Source of the DNA: Prauserella_A oleivorans
GTDB lineage: Bacteria > Actinomycetota > Actinomycetes > Mycobacteriales > Pseudonocardiaceae
Assembly (NCBI RefSeq): GCF_042685745.1
Contig: NZ_JBHUNT010000001.1
Location: forward strand, 5,208,001 to 5,272,000
DNA length: 64,000 bases
Direction: 5' to 3'
In this document: piece by piece, positions 1 through 9,290 of the stretch
How the letters are laid out: the number at the start of each line of letters is the position of its first letter
Position numbering within the stretch: position 1 is the stretch's first letter
The notes under the pieces: model-generated
Databases searched by the model: none
The model's input: only the letters and a program-made list of their open reading frames with translations
What the model was told of the DNA's origin: nothing
Program-made: the position numbers and the translations under genes

Positions 1-2914
1 GCTGGGGCTCCATCACCGTCTCGCCGCGTTCCTTGGCGGCCTCGTACTCGGCCAGCTCGCCGGGACCGGGCGGCACCGGGACATCCGGGCCGTACTCGGA
101 GACGAGGTCGTCCAGGCCGATGCCGAACTCCTCGGTGATCTTGGTTTCGAGCTGCTCCAGCCGGAGCCGCTGCTCGGCGCGCAGCACCTCGTCGCGGTGC
201 ACGGCGTCGGTGAGCTTCTCCAGCTCGCCGGTCAGTTCCCGCACCCGGCTGCGCACCTGCGCGAGCGCGCTCTCCCGCTGCTCGCGCCTGGCCTGCGCGG
301 CATCCCGCTCGGCGGCGGCCCGCTGCAACGACGTCTCGATGCGCTCCAGTGCGATCTCGCCACCGTTGACCACCGCTGCCGCGACCTCGGCCCCGCGCTT
401 GCGCGCGATGCGTGCCTTCTCGGCTCGTTCCCGGGCCTGCCGTTCGGCTTCGGCGGCACGGCGCAGCGAGTCGGCCTTGCCCGCGATGCCGCGGGCCCGT
501 TCCTCCGCGGTCCGCAGGGCGAGACGCGCTTCGACCTCCTCCTGGCGCACCTCGGCCAGCGACTCGGCGGCCTCGTCGCGCTCCGTGGTGTCGGGGTCCT
601 CGTCCACCGGCTGCTCGGCCACAGCCGCCAGCCGCTCCTCCAGCTCGGCGAGCTGCGCGAGCACGTTCTCGCGGTTCTGCTCGACCTTGGCCCGCTGGTT
701 CCGCAGCCGGTCCACTTCGGATTCCGCCGAGCGCGCGGCCTGCTCGAGGCTGCTGAGCCGCTCGCTGGAGCGGGCGCGGCGGACCTTGGCCTCGTTGAGC
801 GCTTCCTTGGCCGCGGCGACCTCGGCACGCCGGTCCTGCTGTTCGGCCCGCGCACCTTCCAGTTCCGCCGACGCCCGCTGCAAGGCACGCTCGGCGGCGG
901 CGAGCCGGTCCTGCGCCTCGTCGACGGCCGCCTGTACCTCGATCACGCTCTCATCGCGCGCCGAACCGCCGACCGCCCAGTGCTCACCGAACACGTCACC
1001 GTCGCGCGTCACGGCGGTGACACCGGGATGGGCGGCGACGAGGTCGCGCGCGTCCTCCAGCCGTTCCACCACGGCGACCCGGTCGAGAGCCCGTTCCACG
1101 GCCGGCCGCAACGGGTCCGGCGCCGCGACGACCTCGCGCGCCCAGCGCGCTCCGTCCGGCAGCGCGGGCCAGTCCGAGGTGTCCACAGTGGAGCGTGCGG
1201 CACCGAGCAGCAGACCGGCCCGGCCGGACTCGTTGTCCTTCAGGTACCGCAGCGCGGCAAGGGCGTCGTCGCCCGCCGCCACCGCGACGGCATCGGCCAC
1301 CGGGCCGAGCGCGGCGGCCAGCGCGACCTCGTAGCCGGTGTCGACCGTGAGCAGCGCGGCCACCGAACCCAGCAACCCGGGCAGCTCGTCGGCCGCGCCG
1401 AGCAGGGCGCCCGCGCCGTCCTTGCGGTTGAGCCCCATCGACAGCGCGTCGACCCTCGCCTTCTCCGAGGCGATGTCGCGCTCGGCGGCACGTTCGGCCT
1501 TGACGAGCTCCTCGACGCGCTGTTTGGCGGCGTTGTTCGCCTCGACGGCGCGGTCGTGCCGCTCCTGCAGCCCGGCGTCGTCGGTCTCCTCGACCCCGCC
1601 TTCGGCCCGGGCGCGCTCCAGCTCCTCGGCGGCAGCCTCGGCGCGGGCCTCGGCCTCCTCGATGCCGGTGGTGAGCCGTTCGATCTCCTCGGCCGTCGCG
1701 TTGTTCTTGCTCCGCAACGCCTCGACCTGCCCGGTCAGCTTGGCGATACCCTCCCGCCGGTCGGCGATGGCCCGCACGGCCGCCATGTGCGCGCGCTCGG
1801 CCGCCTGCACGGCCTGTTCGAGGTGTTCGCGCCGCTCGACGGTCTCCGACAGCATCGCCCGCGCCTGCGCGACGGCCTCGTTCAGCTCCTCCTCGCGCTC
1901 GGCCGCTCGCTGAGCCTCGGCGAGCAGCTCCTCCGGGTCCCGGCCCGAACCGCCCGGGTCGATCTCCGTGGACAGGTGCCGCTGCCGCTCGACGGCCAGC
2001 CGTACGGTGCCACGCAGGCGTTCGGCCAGAGCGGAAAGCTTGTACCAGGTGTCCTGGGCAGCGGCCAGCCGTGGCGCGTCCTCGGCCAGCGCGCCTTCCA
2101 GCTCCGCCTGCTCCGAGCTCGCGACCTCGAGTGCCTGCTCCACCTCGGCCCGGCGGGCGCGCGCGGCCTGCTCGTCGGCCTCGTCCTTGGCGATTTCGGA
2201 CCGCTGGGTCACAAGGTCGTCGGCGTGCAGCCGCAGCTTCGCGTCGCGCAACTCCGCCTGCACGACCTGTGCCTTGCGTGCGATCTCGGCCTGCTTGCCC
2301 AGGGGTTTGAGCTGGCGGCGCAGCTCGGTGGTCAGGTCGTTGAGGCGGTCGAGGTTGCCCTGCATCGCGGTGAGCTTGCGCAGCGCCTTTTCCTTGCGCT
2401 TGCGGTGTTTGAGCACACCGGCGGCCTCCTCGATGAACGCGCGGCGCTCCTCGGGTTTGGCCTGCAGGATCTCCGACAGCTGTCCCTGGCCGACGATGAC
2501 GTGCATCTCCCGGCCGATACCGGAGTCCGACAGCAGTTCCTGGATGTCGAGCAGTCGGCACGTACTGCCGTTGATCTCGTACTCGCTCGCGCCGTCACGG
2601 AACATGCGGCGGGTGATCGAGACCTCGGTGTAGTCGATGGGCAGCGCGCCGTCGGAGTTGTCGATGGTGAGCGTCACCTCGGCGCGGCCCAGCGGCGCCC
2701 GGCCCGCGGTGCCGGCGAAGATGACGTCCTCCATCTTCCCGCCGCGCAGGTCCTTGGCGCCCTGGGTGCCCATGACCCAGCGCAACGCGTCGAGCACGTT
2801 CGATTTGCCGGATCCGTTCGGCCCGACCACGCACGTGATGCCGGGCTCGAACCGCAGGGTGGTCGCCGACGCGAACGACTTGAAGCCTTTGAGCGTCAAG
2901 CTCTTGAGGTACAC
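1..2914 (-). CDS. smc: Chromosome segregation protein SMC (C-terminal part outside window)
   Basis: SMC is the ATPase of the SMC-ScpAB condensin, which organises and segregates the chromosome. About 971 residues of a protein normally near 1,190 are present; the gene runs off the left edge, so the C-terminal ABC half is missing. The N-terminus MYLKSLTLKGFKSFA and the Walker A GPNGSGKS (residues 31-38) are intact. Long coiled coils rich in Glu, Arg and Ala flank a hinge at about residues 498-650. The start is a GTG at 2914 with GAAAGG about 8 nt upstream. Acylphosphatase lies upstream on the same strand, the usual actinobacterial acyP-smc pair. Very confident. Confidence 0.97.
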   Translation of the reverse strand, partial: MYLKSLTLKGFKSFASATTLRFEPGITCVVGPNGSGKSNVLDALRWVMGTQGAKDLRGGKMEDVIFAGTAGRAPLGRAEVTLTIDNSDGALPIDYTEVSITRRMFRDGASEYEINGSTCRLLDIQELLSDSGIGREMHVIVGQGQLSEILQAKPEERRAFIEEAAGVLKHRKRKEKALRKLTAMQGNLDRLNDLTTELRRQLKPLGKQAEIARKAQVVQAELRDAKLRLHADDLVTQRSEIAKDEADEQAARARRAEVEQALEVASSEQAELEGALAEDAPRLAAAQDTWYKLSALAERLRGTVRLAVERQRHLSTEIDPGGSGRDPEELLAEAQRAAEREEELNEAVAQARAMLSETVERREHLEQAVQAAERAHMAAVRAIADRREGIAKLTGQVEALRSKNNATAEEIERLTTGIEEAEARAEAAAEELERARAEGGVEETDDAGLQERHDRAVEANNAAKQRVEELVKAERAAERDIASEKARVDALSMGLNRKDGAGALLGAADELPGLLGSVAALLTVDTGYEVALAAALGPVADAVAVAAGDDALAALRYLKDNESGRAGLLLGAARSTVDTSDWPALPDGARWAREVVAAPDPLRPAVERALDRVAVVERLEDARDLVAAHPGVTAVTRDGDVFGEHWAVGGSARDESVIEVQAAVDEAQDRLAAAERALQRASAELEGARAEQQDRRAEVAAAKEALNEAKVRRARSSERLSSLEQAARSAESEVDRLRNQRAKVEQNRENVLAQLAELEERLAAVAEQPVDEDPDTTERDEAAESLAEVRQEEVEARLALRTAEERARGIAGKADSLRRAAEAERQARERAEKARIARKRGAEVAAAVVNGGEIALERIETSLQRAAAERDAAQARREQRESALAQVRSRVRELTGELEKLTDAVHRDEVLRAEQRLRLEQLETKITEEFGIGLDDLVSEYGPDVPVPPGPGELAEYEAAKERGETVMEPQ

Positions 2915-3081
2915 GCGGCGCGACCTTTCCCCTCACCGACTCCCTTTTCCAATCGGCAGATGCTACCCGGCACCACCGGCGGGTCGTGGGACGACGGGCC
3001 GGGCGAGCTCCACCGCGACCTGCCACTTGTGCCTCACCTGTCACAGGCGCCGCCTGCGTCACCGGCGCCCCAGAGGGGCGG

Positions 3082-3369
3082 TCAGCGCTCGACGAAGCCG
3101 CTCAGCCCGCCCTTGGGCTCGGACCAGTGCTCGGCCACGTGATCCACTCGACCGGGTGGCTCGCCGGAACGCAGCAGCTCCAGCAACCGCTCACAGTCGT
3201 CCTTGGGCCCTTCCGCGACCACCTGCACCCTGCCGTCGGCCAGGTTGGTCGCGCTGCCGACGAGCCCGAGCTCGAGCGCCCGGCTGCGCGTCCACCAGCG
3301 AAAACCGACTCCCTGCACCATGCCGTGCACCCAGGCTGTCAGCCGGGTCGTGTCCTGTTGCTCCGCCAC
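3082..3369 (-). CDS. acyP: Acylphosphatase
   Basis: Small enzyme that hydrolyses acyl phosphates such as carbamoyl phosphate and 1,3-bisphosphoglycerate. The signature WVHGMVQGVGFRWW carries the phosphate-binding loop and catalytic Arg, and the second motif ATNLADGRVQV carries the catalytic Asn. About 95 residues from the GTG at 3369 (MAEQQDTT...), close to the family's 90-95; an in-frame GTG at 3387 would add six residues. It lies 167 bp upstream of smc on the same strand. That gap shows no gene. Confidence 0.93.
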   Translation of the reverse strand: MAEQQDTTRLTAWVHGMVQGVGFRWWTRSRALELGLVGSATNLADGRVQVVAEGPKDDCERLLELLRSGEPPGRVDHVAEHWSEPKGGLSGFVER

Positions 3370-3506
3370 GGCCCCATGGTGCCGCACGACGGTGGTCGCG
3401 CAGAGTTAACCCAGCGCGCTGGATCACTCGCCCGCCGTTACCCGGCGGTGGTACTGTGCCGCCGTCCGCCAATCGGGTTATCTGTACCACTCCGGAGGAG
3501 TCCCGC

Positions 3507-4109
3507 ATGACCCCCTCGCCCGGGTCACAGTCGCGCGCCGAGGTCGCGCCACCCCGCGAGTCCACGGGACGTCTGCAGCGCACCGGCTACATCGCGCTCG
3601 CCGCCAGCGGTCTGGTGCTGGCGACGGCGTTCGGCGCGGTCGCACAGGTCACGGGCGGCACCGCGGCGCAGGAGTCCGCCGGCGGCGTCCAGTCCAGGTC
3701 GGCCCAGGGCACGGGCGGCGGCACCGGCGGCCCCGAGTTGGTGCCGGGCCAGGCGATCCCGGGCCGGACGACCGTCGTCGTCGACGGCGTGGCCGTCACG
3801 GGCACCATGCCGGCCTCGTCGACCTCCCCGACCACCGTGGTCAGCGTCGGCCCCGACGGCAGGCCCACCACCACGGTCATCACGCCCACCTCGACCGCGA
3901 CGAAGCCGGGAACGGGGACAGGGACCTCGTCCCGTTCGGACCTGCCCTCCGGCGGCCCGGACGAGCCGACCTCGACCACGACGCGGCAATCCACGACGAC
4001 GCCGCCACAGACATCGTCGCCGACCACAACGGCCTCGATGACCGTGTCCCCCACCACGACCACGACATCGACCTCGGATCCAGCCGACACCTCGTCGACC
4101 ACCCCGTAA
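3507..4109 (+). CDS. Membrane-anchored Thr/Ser/Pro-rich protein, function unknown
   Basis: About 200 residues. The first 25 are hydrophilic, followed by one hydrophobic segment (YIALAASGLVLATAFGAVA, about residues 30-50) that could be a signal anchor. The rest is low-complexity, dominated by Thr, Ser, Pro and Gly with tracts such as TTTTTSTSD, as in extended cell-surface stalks. No enzymatic domain is visible. ATG at 3507 follows GGAGGAG about 8 nt upstream. The long antisense frames here are composition artefacts. I do not recognise a named family; a surface-exposed wall-spanning protein is an inference from composition. Confidence 0.75.
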   Translation: MTPSPGSQSRAEVAPPRESTGRLQRTGYIALAASGLVLATAFGAVAQVTGGTAAQESAGGVQSRSAQGTGGGTGGPELVPGQAIPGRTTVVVDGVAVTGTMPASSTSPTTVVSVGPDGRPTTTVITPTSTATKPGTGTGTSSRSDLPSGGPDEPTSTTTRQSTTTPPQTSSPTTTASMTVSPTTTTTSTSDPADTSSTTP

Positions 4110-4245
4110 CCCCCGGCACGGGGACGCCTGGGCAGGCTGAGAAGAGGCTGTGAATTCCGCCCGCGCGGGGACGATCGGGGCCTCGTCGTACGTTGGAACA
4201 GTCGTAAGACACCAACAGCGACACCACCCTCGAGGTGACAACGAC

Positions 4246-4764
4246 ATGACCACAGCGTTCTCGCAGGCCGCCTTCAGCACCGGAAACCGGGTGCCGCAGC
4301 TGCCCACGATGCCGACGGGTTGGCCGATTGGTTCGTACGCCACGTACGAGGAGGCGCAGCGCGCGGTCGATCACCTCGCGGACAACGACTTTCCGGTGCA
4401 CGACGTCACGATCGTCGGTGTGGAGCCGATGCTGGTGGAGCGCGTCGCCGCGCGGCTCACGTGGGGCAAGGTGCTCGGCAGCGGCGCCGCGTCCGGCGCG
4501 TGGTTCGGTCTCTTCGTCGGCCTGCTGCTCGGCATGTTCACCCCGGGCGCCGCGCTTGCCCCGATCCTGATCGGACTGATCTCCGGTGTGGGCTTCGGCA
4601 TGGTGTTCGCCGCGATCAGCTACGCGGCCACCAAGGGGCGCCGGGACTTCGTCTCGCACAGCCAGATCGTGGCCACGCGGTACGACGTGCTCGCGCAGCC
4701 GCGCAGTGCCGAACAGGGCCGCGACATGCTCGCCAGGTTCGCCATGAGCTCGGCCGCCCGGTGA
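4246..4764 (+). CDS. General stress protein 17M-like membrane protein
   Basis: 172 residues. The N-terminal part (GSYATYEEAQRAVDHLADND followed by FPVHDVTIVG) matches the YflT/general stress protein 17M-like domain. Two Gly-rich hydrophobic segments follow (about residues 85-130: SGAWFGLFVGLLLGMF and LIGLISGVGFGMVFA), so the C-terminal half is probably membrane-inserted. ATG at 4246 has GAGGTGA upstream. It ends one base before the convergent hydrolase gene. The biochemical role of the family is poorly known; the stress link comes from the Bacillus relatives. The 136 bp upstream (4110-4245) carry no gene. Confidence 0.8.
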   Translation: MTTAFSQAAFSTGNRVPQLPTMPTGWPIGSYATYEEAQRAVDHLADNDFPVHDVTIVGVEPMLVERVAARLTWGKVLGSGAASGAWFGLFVGLLLGMFTPGAALAPILIGLISGVGFGMVFAAISYAATKGRRDFVSHSQIVATRYDVLAQPRSAEQGRDMLARFAMSSAAR

Positions 4765-4765
4765 G

Positions 4766-5772
4766 TCAGGTGCCGCTCGGCATGGTGGACGCAGCGGCGG
4801 CACCCGGTCCCGGGTTCCTCCGTCGCGGCCTGCCGAGCCGGAGCAGCTGACGCCACTGGCGGGGATCGTGGGTGGCGGGCGCGGTCTCGGTCAGGAACGC
4901 GCGCAGCACCCGGAGAAACCGGTCCGGCTCGGAGTGGTGCGGGAAATGTCCCGCGCCGGGGAACACTTCGAGCCTGCTGGCCGGCATCGCCTGATGAGCC
5001 AGCTCCGCGTGTGGGGTGGGCACGACGTTGTCGCGGCCGCCCCACACCAGCATCGTGGGCATGTGCTCGGTGAGATAGCACCGGTCGAGCATGTTGACCA
5101 CCTGTCCCCGCCAGTCCACCACCGACCGCAGCGTGCGCAGAAACGCTTGCCTGCTCGGGCTTTCGCCGAGCCGGGCGTAGCGATCGAGCACGTAGTCGAA
5201 GTCGTCCCCCAGTCCCAGTGCACCCGTGGTCCGGACCAGCTCACGCATTCCCCGGAACAGCGCCTGTGCCACCGGGGTGCCCGCGAGGGGATGAGCAGTT
5301 CGGCGCCGGGCGCCGCAGCAAGCCGCAGCAGCGGATGCACCTGCTTGGCCACACCACCTGACGACACCAGCACCAGCCGCTCGCACAGCTGCGGGAACTG
5401 ATAGGCGAATTGCATGGCCACGCCGCCACCGAGGGAGTGGCCGACCACGCTGACGCGCTCGATGTCCAGTGTCGCCAGAAGGTCCCGCATGCCGCAGGCA
5501 TAGGCCGCCACGGAGTAGTCCGCACGCGGCTTGTCCGAACCGCCGTGGCCCAGCAGGTCCGGCGCGATCACGGTGAACTCCCCCGTCAACGCGGCGAGCA
5601 CGTCCAGCCAGGTCGCCGAGTCGTCACCGATTCCGTGGATGAACAGCACCGCGGGGCCGCGCCCCGCCATGCGGTACGCGCGCCGGTACCCGTGGATGAC
5701 GCGGTACCGCAGGCCGAGCGGGTCCGCCTCTCCGCCCGCGAGGGTGAGATCCGGCCGGTCGTGTGTCCGCAC
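4766..5772 (-). pseudogene. Alpha/beta-fold hydrolase with a one-base frameshift
   Basis: The reading frame from GTG 5772 encodes a normal hydrolase N-terminus: HGIGDDSATW (oxyanion region) and the nucleophile elbow GHSLGG. At the G-run 5287-5290 the frame changes. The correct continuation (AGTPVAQALFRGMRELVRTT..., GGRDNVVP with the acid, GAGHFPHHSEP with the catalytic His) lies in the neighbouring frame to the TGA at 4766. Adding one base to that run would restore a protein of about 335 residues with the full Ser-Asp-His triad. So this is either a recent inactivating deletion or a base-calling error in a homopolymer. Substrate unknown. Convergent with the stress protein gene. Confidence 0.8.
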
Positions 5773-5855
5773 CCGTCCAATGCAGCACGGCGACGTTACC
5801 GACCGCGTTTCCGCCGTGTTGCTTCTTCACGGCCCGGGCGTGGCGGCCGGACCGT

Positions 5856-6719
5856 TCAGCGCCGGACCCGCGGCTTGGGCTGGCAGCGCGGGCAGGAGAA
5901 GGACGACCGGTTCATGAACGGGTCCCGCCGGATCGGCGTGCCGCACCGCGCGCACGGCTCACCCTCCCGGCCGTAGACGTTGAGCGACCGGTCGAAGTAG
6001 CCCGACTGGCCGTTGATGTTGACGTACAGCGCGTCGAACGACGTGCCACCCGCGACCAGGGCCTCCCCCATGACCGCAGACGCCGCCGTGAGCACGCTCT
6101 CGGCCTGCGCCCGGGTCAGCCGCGTGGTCGGGCGCGCCCAGTGCAGCCGGGCCCGCCACAGGGCCTCGTCGGCGTAGATGTTGCCGATCCCCGAAACGAG
6201 CGTCTGGTCGAGCAGCGCCCGCTTCACCTCGGTGCGCCTCGACCGCAACGCCGCCGCCGCGGACGGCAGGTCGAACAGCGGATCCATCGGGTCGCGCGCG
6301 ATGTGGGCGATGGTGGCGGGCACCAGGGTGCCGTCGGACTCGGTGAGACCGGCCAGTGCCAGGCCGCCGAACGTGCGCTGGTCGACGAACCGCAGCTCCG
6401 GGCCATCGTCGGCGAACCGGAACCGCGCCCGCAGGTGCTTCTCGTCCGGCGTGCCCGGCGGTTGGACCAGCATCTGGCCGCTCATGCCGAGGTGGGCGAG
6501 CAATGCCTCACCGTCGGCGAGTTCCAGCCAGAGATACTTGCCGCGCCGCCGGGCCGCGTCGATCTTGACCCCGCCGAGCCTGCCGGTGAAGTCCTCGACA
6601 CCCGGCACATGCCGACGGATGGCACGCGGATGGAGGACGTCGACCGAAGCGATGACACGCCCCGCGACGTGCCGTTGGAGGCCGGCGCGGACGACCTCGA
6701 CCTCGGGCAGTTCGGGCAC
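5856..6719 (-). CDS. mutM: Formamidopyrimidine-DNA glycosylase
   Basis: Base-excision repair enzyme that removes 8-oxoguanine and formamidopyrimidines and cleaves the AP site. The start is the GTG at 6719, giving PELPEVEVVRAGL immediately after the initiator; Pro and Glu become the catalytic N-terminus after Met removal. A longer frame upstream would bury this Pro and is wrong. The C-terminus has the zinc finger CARCGTPIRRDPF...CPRCQ needed for DNA binding. 287 residues, normal length. It follows rnc by 25 bp in the rpmF-rnc-mutM operon common to actinobacteria. Confidence 0.96.
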   Translation of the reverse strand: MPELPEVEVVRAGLQRHVAGRVIASVDVLHPRAIRRHVPGVEDFTGRLGGVKIDAARRRGKYLWLELADGEALLAHLGMSGQMLVQPPGTPDEKHLRARFRFADDGPELRFVDQRTFGGLALAGLTESDGTLVPATIAHIARDPMDPLFDLPSAAAALRSRRTEVKRALLDQTLVSGIGNIYADEALWRARLHWARPTTRLTRAQAESVLTAASAVMGEALVAGGTSFDALYVNINGQSGYFDRSLNVYGREGEPCARCGTPIRRDPFMNRSSFSCPRCQPKPRVRR

Positions 6720-6744
6720 GGAATCAGCGTAACCGGACGGGCCC

Positions 6745-7482
6745 TCAGGCCTGCTCGTCCAGCTTGAGTTCCTCGGACAGCGCGCGCCAGGCCGACTCGG
6801 CGGCCTTCTGCTCGGCTTCCTTCTTCGTCGTGCCGTCGCCATGGCCGAGGTCGCGGCCACCGACGAACACGGTCGCGCTGAACTCCTTGCGATGATCCGG
6901 ACCGGTGTCCTCGACCTTGTACTCGGGCACGCCGAGTCCCGCCGAGGCTGTCAGCTCCTGCAGGCTGGTCTTCCAGTCCAGGCCGGCGCCGCGCAGCGGG
7001 GCCTCGGCGAGCAGCCGGCCGAAGAGCCGGTGCACGAGCTCCCGTGCGGTCTCCATGCCGTGAGCGAGATACGTCGCCCCGATCACGGCTTCGAGACCGT
7101 CGGCCAGGATGCTCGCCTTGTCCCGGCCACCGGTGAGCTCCTCGCCCTTGCCGAGGAGCAGGTGCGCGCCGAGACCGCCCTCGCCGAGCCCGCGCGCGAC
7201 GCCGGCCAGCGCATGCATGTTCACCACGCTGGCGCGCAGTTTCGCGAGCTGACCCTCCGGCAGGTCGGGATGACGGCGGTACAGGTGATCGGTGACCACC
7301 AGCCCCAGTACCGCGTCCCCGAGGAACTCCAGCCGCTCGTTGGGTGGCAGCCCGCCGTTCTCGTAGGCGTACGAGCGGTGGGTGAGCGCAAGGGTCAGCA
7401 GCTCGCTGTCGAACTCGACACCGAGCGCCTCGAGCAGTGGTGTGGGATCTGCTGCCGGACGTGCCGGCGACTTACCCCCCAT
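6745..7482 (-). CDS. rnc: Ribonuclease III
   Basis: Double-strand-specific endoribonuclease that processes rRNA precursors and structured mRNAs. 245 residues from ATG 7482 (MGGKSPARPAADPTPLLEALG). The nuclease signature NERLEFLGDAVLGLVVTDHL carries the Mg ligands, with a second acidic cluster DGLEAVIGATYL. A C-terminal double-stranded RNA-binding domain follows (DWKTSLQELTASAGLGVPEY to KKEAEQKAAESAWRAL). An in-frame extension back to 7824 would overlap rpmF and is rejected. 11 bp downstream of rpmF. Confidence 0.96.
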   Translation of the reverse strand: MGGKSPARPAADPTPLLEALGVEFDSELLTLALTHRSYAYENGGLPPNERLEFLGDAVLGLVVTDHLYRRHPDLPEGQLAKLRASVVNMHALAGVARGLGEGGLGAHLLLGKGEELTGGRDKASILADGLEAVIGATYLAHGMETARELVHRLFGRLLAEAPLRGAGLDWKTSLQELTASAGLGVPEYKVEDTGPDHRKEFSATVFVGGRDLGHGDGTTKKEAEQKAAESAWRALSEELKLDEQA

Positions 7483-7493
7483 TACCTGCGACC

Positions 7494-7676
7494 TCAGGCC
7501 GGCTCGACAACCTGACGGCCGCTGTACTGGCCGCACGCCGGGCAGGCGACGTGCTGGGGCTTGAGCTGCCTGCACGCGCGGTTGGGGCAGGCCACCAGCT
7601 GCACCGGGGTCGCCTTCCACTGGGCGCGGCGCGAGCGGGTGTTGGAACGCGACATCTTCCGCTTCGGGACGGCCAC
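7494..7676 (-). CDS. rpmF: 50S ribosomal protein L32
   Basis: 60 residues, MAVPKRKMSRSNTRSRRAQWK at the N-terminus, typical of L32 of the large ribosomal subunit. Two cysteine pairs (CPNRAC and CPAC) form the zinc-ribbon version, so this is the Zn-containing (C+) form. It sits between DUF177 and rnc, the classical yceD-rpmF-rnc order. The 81 bp upstream contain no other gene and should hold the ribosome binding site and any promoter. Confidence 0.96.
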   Translation of the reverse strand: MAVPKRKMSRSNTRSRRAQWKATPVQLVACPNRACRQLKPQHVACPACGQYSGRQVVEPA

Positions 7677-7757
7677 GACTGGTTCTCCTCATCAAGGTCT
7701 GCTCGCGGGCGCGAGCCTTGCTTGCCGAATTCGGGGCGAGCTGGTGCTCGTCGGGCG

Positions 7758-8357
7758 TTACCGGTCCGAGCCGTTCGACTTCTCGCCCGAAGTGTCCTCC
7801 AGGCGCTCGACCAGCGCGGCCCACCGAGGGTCTATCGTCTCATGCCCGTGTCCGGGCTCGAGATCGGCCCACTTCACGCCGCATCCGGAGCACAGTCCGG
7901 CGCAATCCTCGCTGCACAGCGGCACCAGCGGCAGGGCGAGGACGATGGCGTCGCGGATCACCGGCTCGAGGTCGATCCGGTCGTCGACGACGCGGCTGAC
8001 CTCGTCCTCCTCCGTGGTCTCGTCGGTGGTGGAGTCCGGGTAGGCGTACAGCTCGGTGACGTCCACCTCGACCTCGTCGGCGATCGGGTCGAGGCAGCGC
8101 GAGCACTGGCCGGTGGTCCGCGCGGAGGCCGTGCCCGTGACGAGCACACCCTCGACCACGGACTCCAGCAGCAGGTCGAGGGTGATCGCCGAACCCTTGG
8201 GCACGATGATCACGTCGGGCACCCCGAGCGGCTCCTCCACGGTGATGTCGAGCCGCAGCTCACGGCTGGAGCCCGGGCGGCGGCCCAGCTCATGGGTATC
8301 GATCAGCCACGGACTGCGCGCACCGGCACGCTCCTGGCTGAAGCTCTCGTCAGGCAT
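7758..8357 (-). CDS. DUF177/YceD family protein
   Basis: 199 residues with the family's metal-binding-like cysteines: CSRC near residue 85 and CSEDCAGLCSGCG near residue 150. The family (YceD in E. coli) is linked to 23S rRNA accumulation or ribosome assembly and almost always precedes rpmF, as here. An acidic linker (TTDETTEEDEVSR) lies between the cysteine clusters. Precise activity is not established. Starts ATG 8357; the 85 bp separating it from the upstream coiled-coil gene hold no gene. Confidence 0.88.
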   Translation of the reverse strand: MPDESFSQERAGARSPWLIDTHELGRRPGSSRELRLDITVEEPLGVPDVIIVPKGSAITLDLLLESVVEGVLVTGTASARTTGQCSRCLDPIADEVEVDVTELYAYPDSTTDETTEEDEVSRVVDDRIDLEPVIRDAIVLALPLVPLCSEDCAGLCSGCGVKWADLEPGHGHETIDPRWAALVERLEDTSGEKSNGSDR

Positions 8358-8442
8358 CGGATTCTTCGAAGATCGGGGGAAGGGCGGCAGCCGCCGGGCG
8401 ACGGCGGGTGCCTCGTCCTTCAGGGTACGCGAGCGCGGGAGG

Positions 8443-9165
8443 TCAGTGCGCCTGGTAGTCGTAGACGGCCCCGCGGCCGCCGGCCAGGTGAGGCGCCCGG
8501 AGGTGGTTGCGTCCTGAATCCACGGTGCGCAACGTCGTGGACAGCAGCTCGGAGAACTCGGCGAGCTTGCCGTCCACGTAGGCGTCGCAGTCCGCGCGCT
8601 GCCGGTCGGCCTCGGCGTGGGCCTCGTCGACGATCCGGGCGGCCTCGCCGTGCGCGGCCTGGACGACCTCGGTCTGCGCGACCAGCCTGGCCTGCTCGTG
8701 CCTGCCTTCCTCGACGGCGCGGTCGTAGGCGTCCCGGCCGGCCTGAATCATGCGCTCGGACTCGGCGCGGGCGCGCTCGGTGAGCTCGCGGTACTCCGCC
8801 TGGCCCGCCGCGACGGCGCGCTCGGCCTCCGCGTGGGCGTCGGCCACCAGCTGCTCCGCCCGCGCGCGTGCCTCGGCGACGAGCCGCTCGGCTTCCGCGT
8901 TGGCCTCGGCGACCGTGCGCTCGGCCTGCTCGGTGGCCGAGCTGAGGGTCGACTCGGCCTCCGTACGGGCCTTCTGGAGGATCTCGTCACGCTTGTCGAG
9001 CACGTCCTGCGCGTCGTCGACCTCGGCCGGCAGCGCGTCGCGGATGTCGTCGAGCAGTTCCAGGGTGTCACCGCGCGGCACCACACAGCTGGAGGTCATC
9101 GGGACGCCCCGCGCCTCCTCCACGATCGTGACGAGCTCGTCGAGAGCCTCGAACACCCGGTACAC
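8443..9165 (-). CDS. DivIVA-like coiled-coil protein
   Basis: 240 residues from GTG 9165 (VYRVFEALDELVTIVEEARG), with GAGGGAG 7 nt upstream. After a short N-terminal DivIVA/SepIVA-like part the protein is almost wholly coiled coil (about residues 60-215), built of Ala/Glu/Arg heptads such as AEAERLVAEARARAEQLVADA. The position upstream of DUF177-rpmF matches M. tuberculosis Rv2927c (SepIVA), implicated in septation and polar growth. Localisation to septum or pole is inferred from the family. A longer frame starting at 9249 lacks a ribosome site. Confidence 0.85.
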   Translation of the reverse strand: MYRVFEALDELVTIVEEARGVPMTSSCVVPRGDTLELLDDIRDALPAEVDDAQDVLDKRDEILQKARTEAESTLSSATEQAERTVAEANAEAERLVAEARARAEQLVADAHAEAERAVAAGQAEYRELTERARAESERMIQAGRDAYDRAVEEGRHEQARLVAQTEVVQAAHGEAARIVDEAHAEADRQRADCDAYVDGKLAEFSELLSTTLRTVDSGRNHLRAPHLAGGRGAVYDYQAH

Positions 9166-9290
9166 GGCAACTCCCTCGCACCATCGATCCCGTGGGCAGG
9201 GCTCCAGTGTGCCCGGTGCGGCGCGAGAAATCGGTGACCGAGCCCGCACGGGCGTGTCAAGCGTCCGAGCGGGCCCTCCCGATCACCCGA

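Noticed and set aside
4110..4245. Alternative-sigma-factor promoter before the stress protein gene
   Set aside because: GGAACA and similar fragments occur, but no spacing fits a known SigB or SigH consensus well enough to call.
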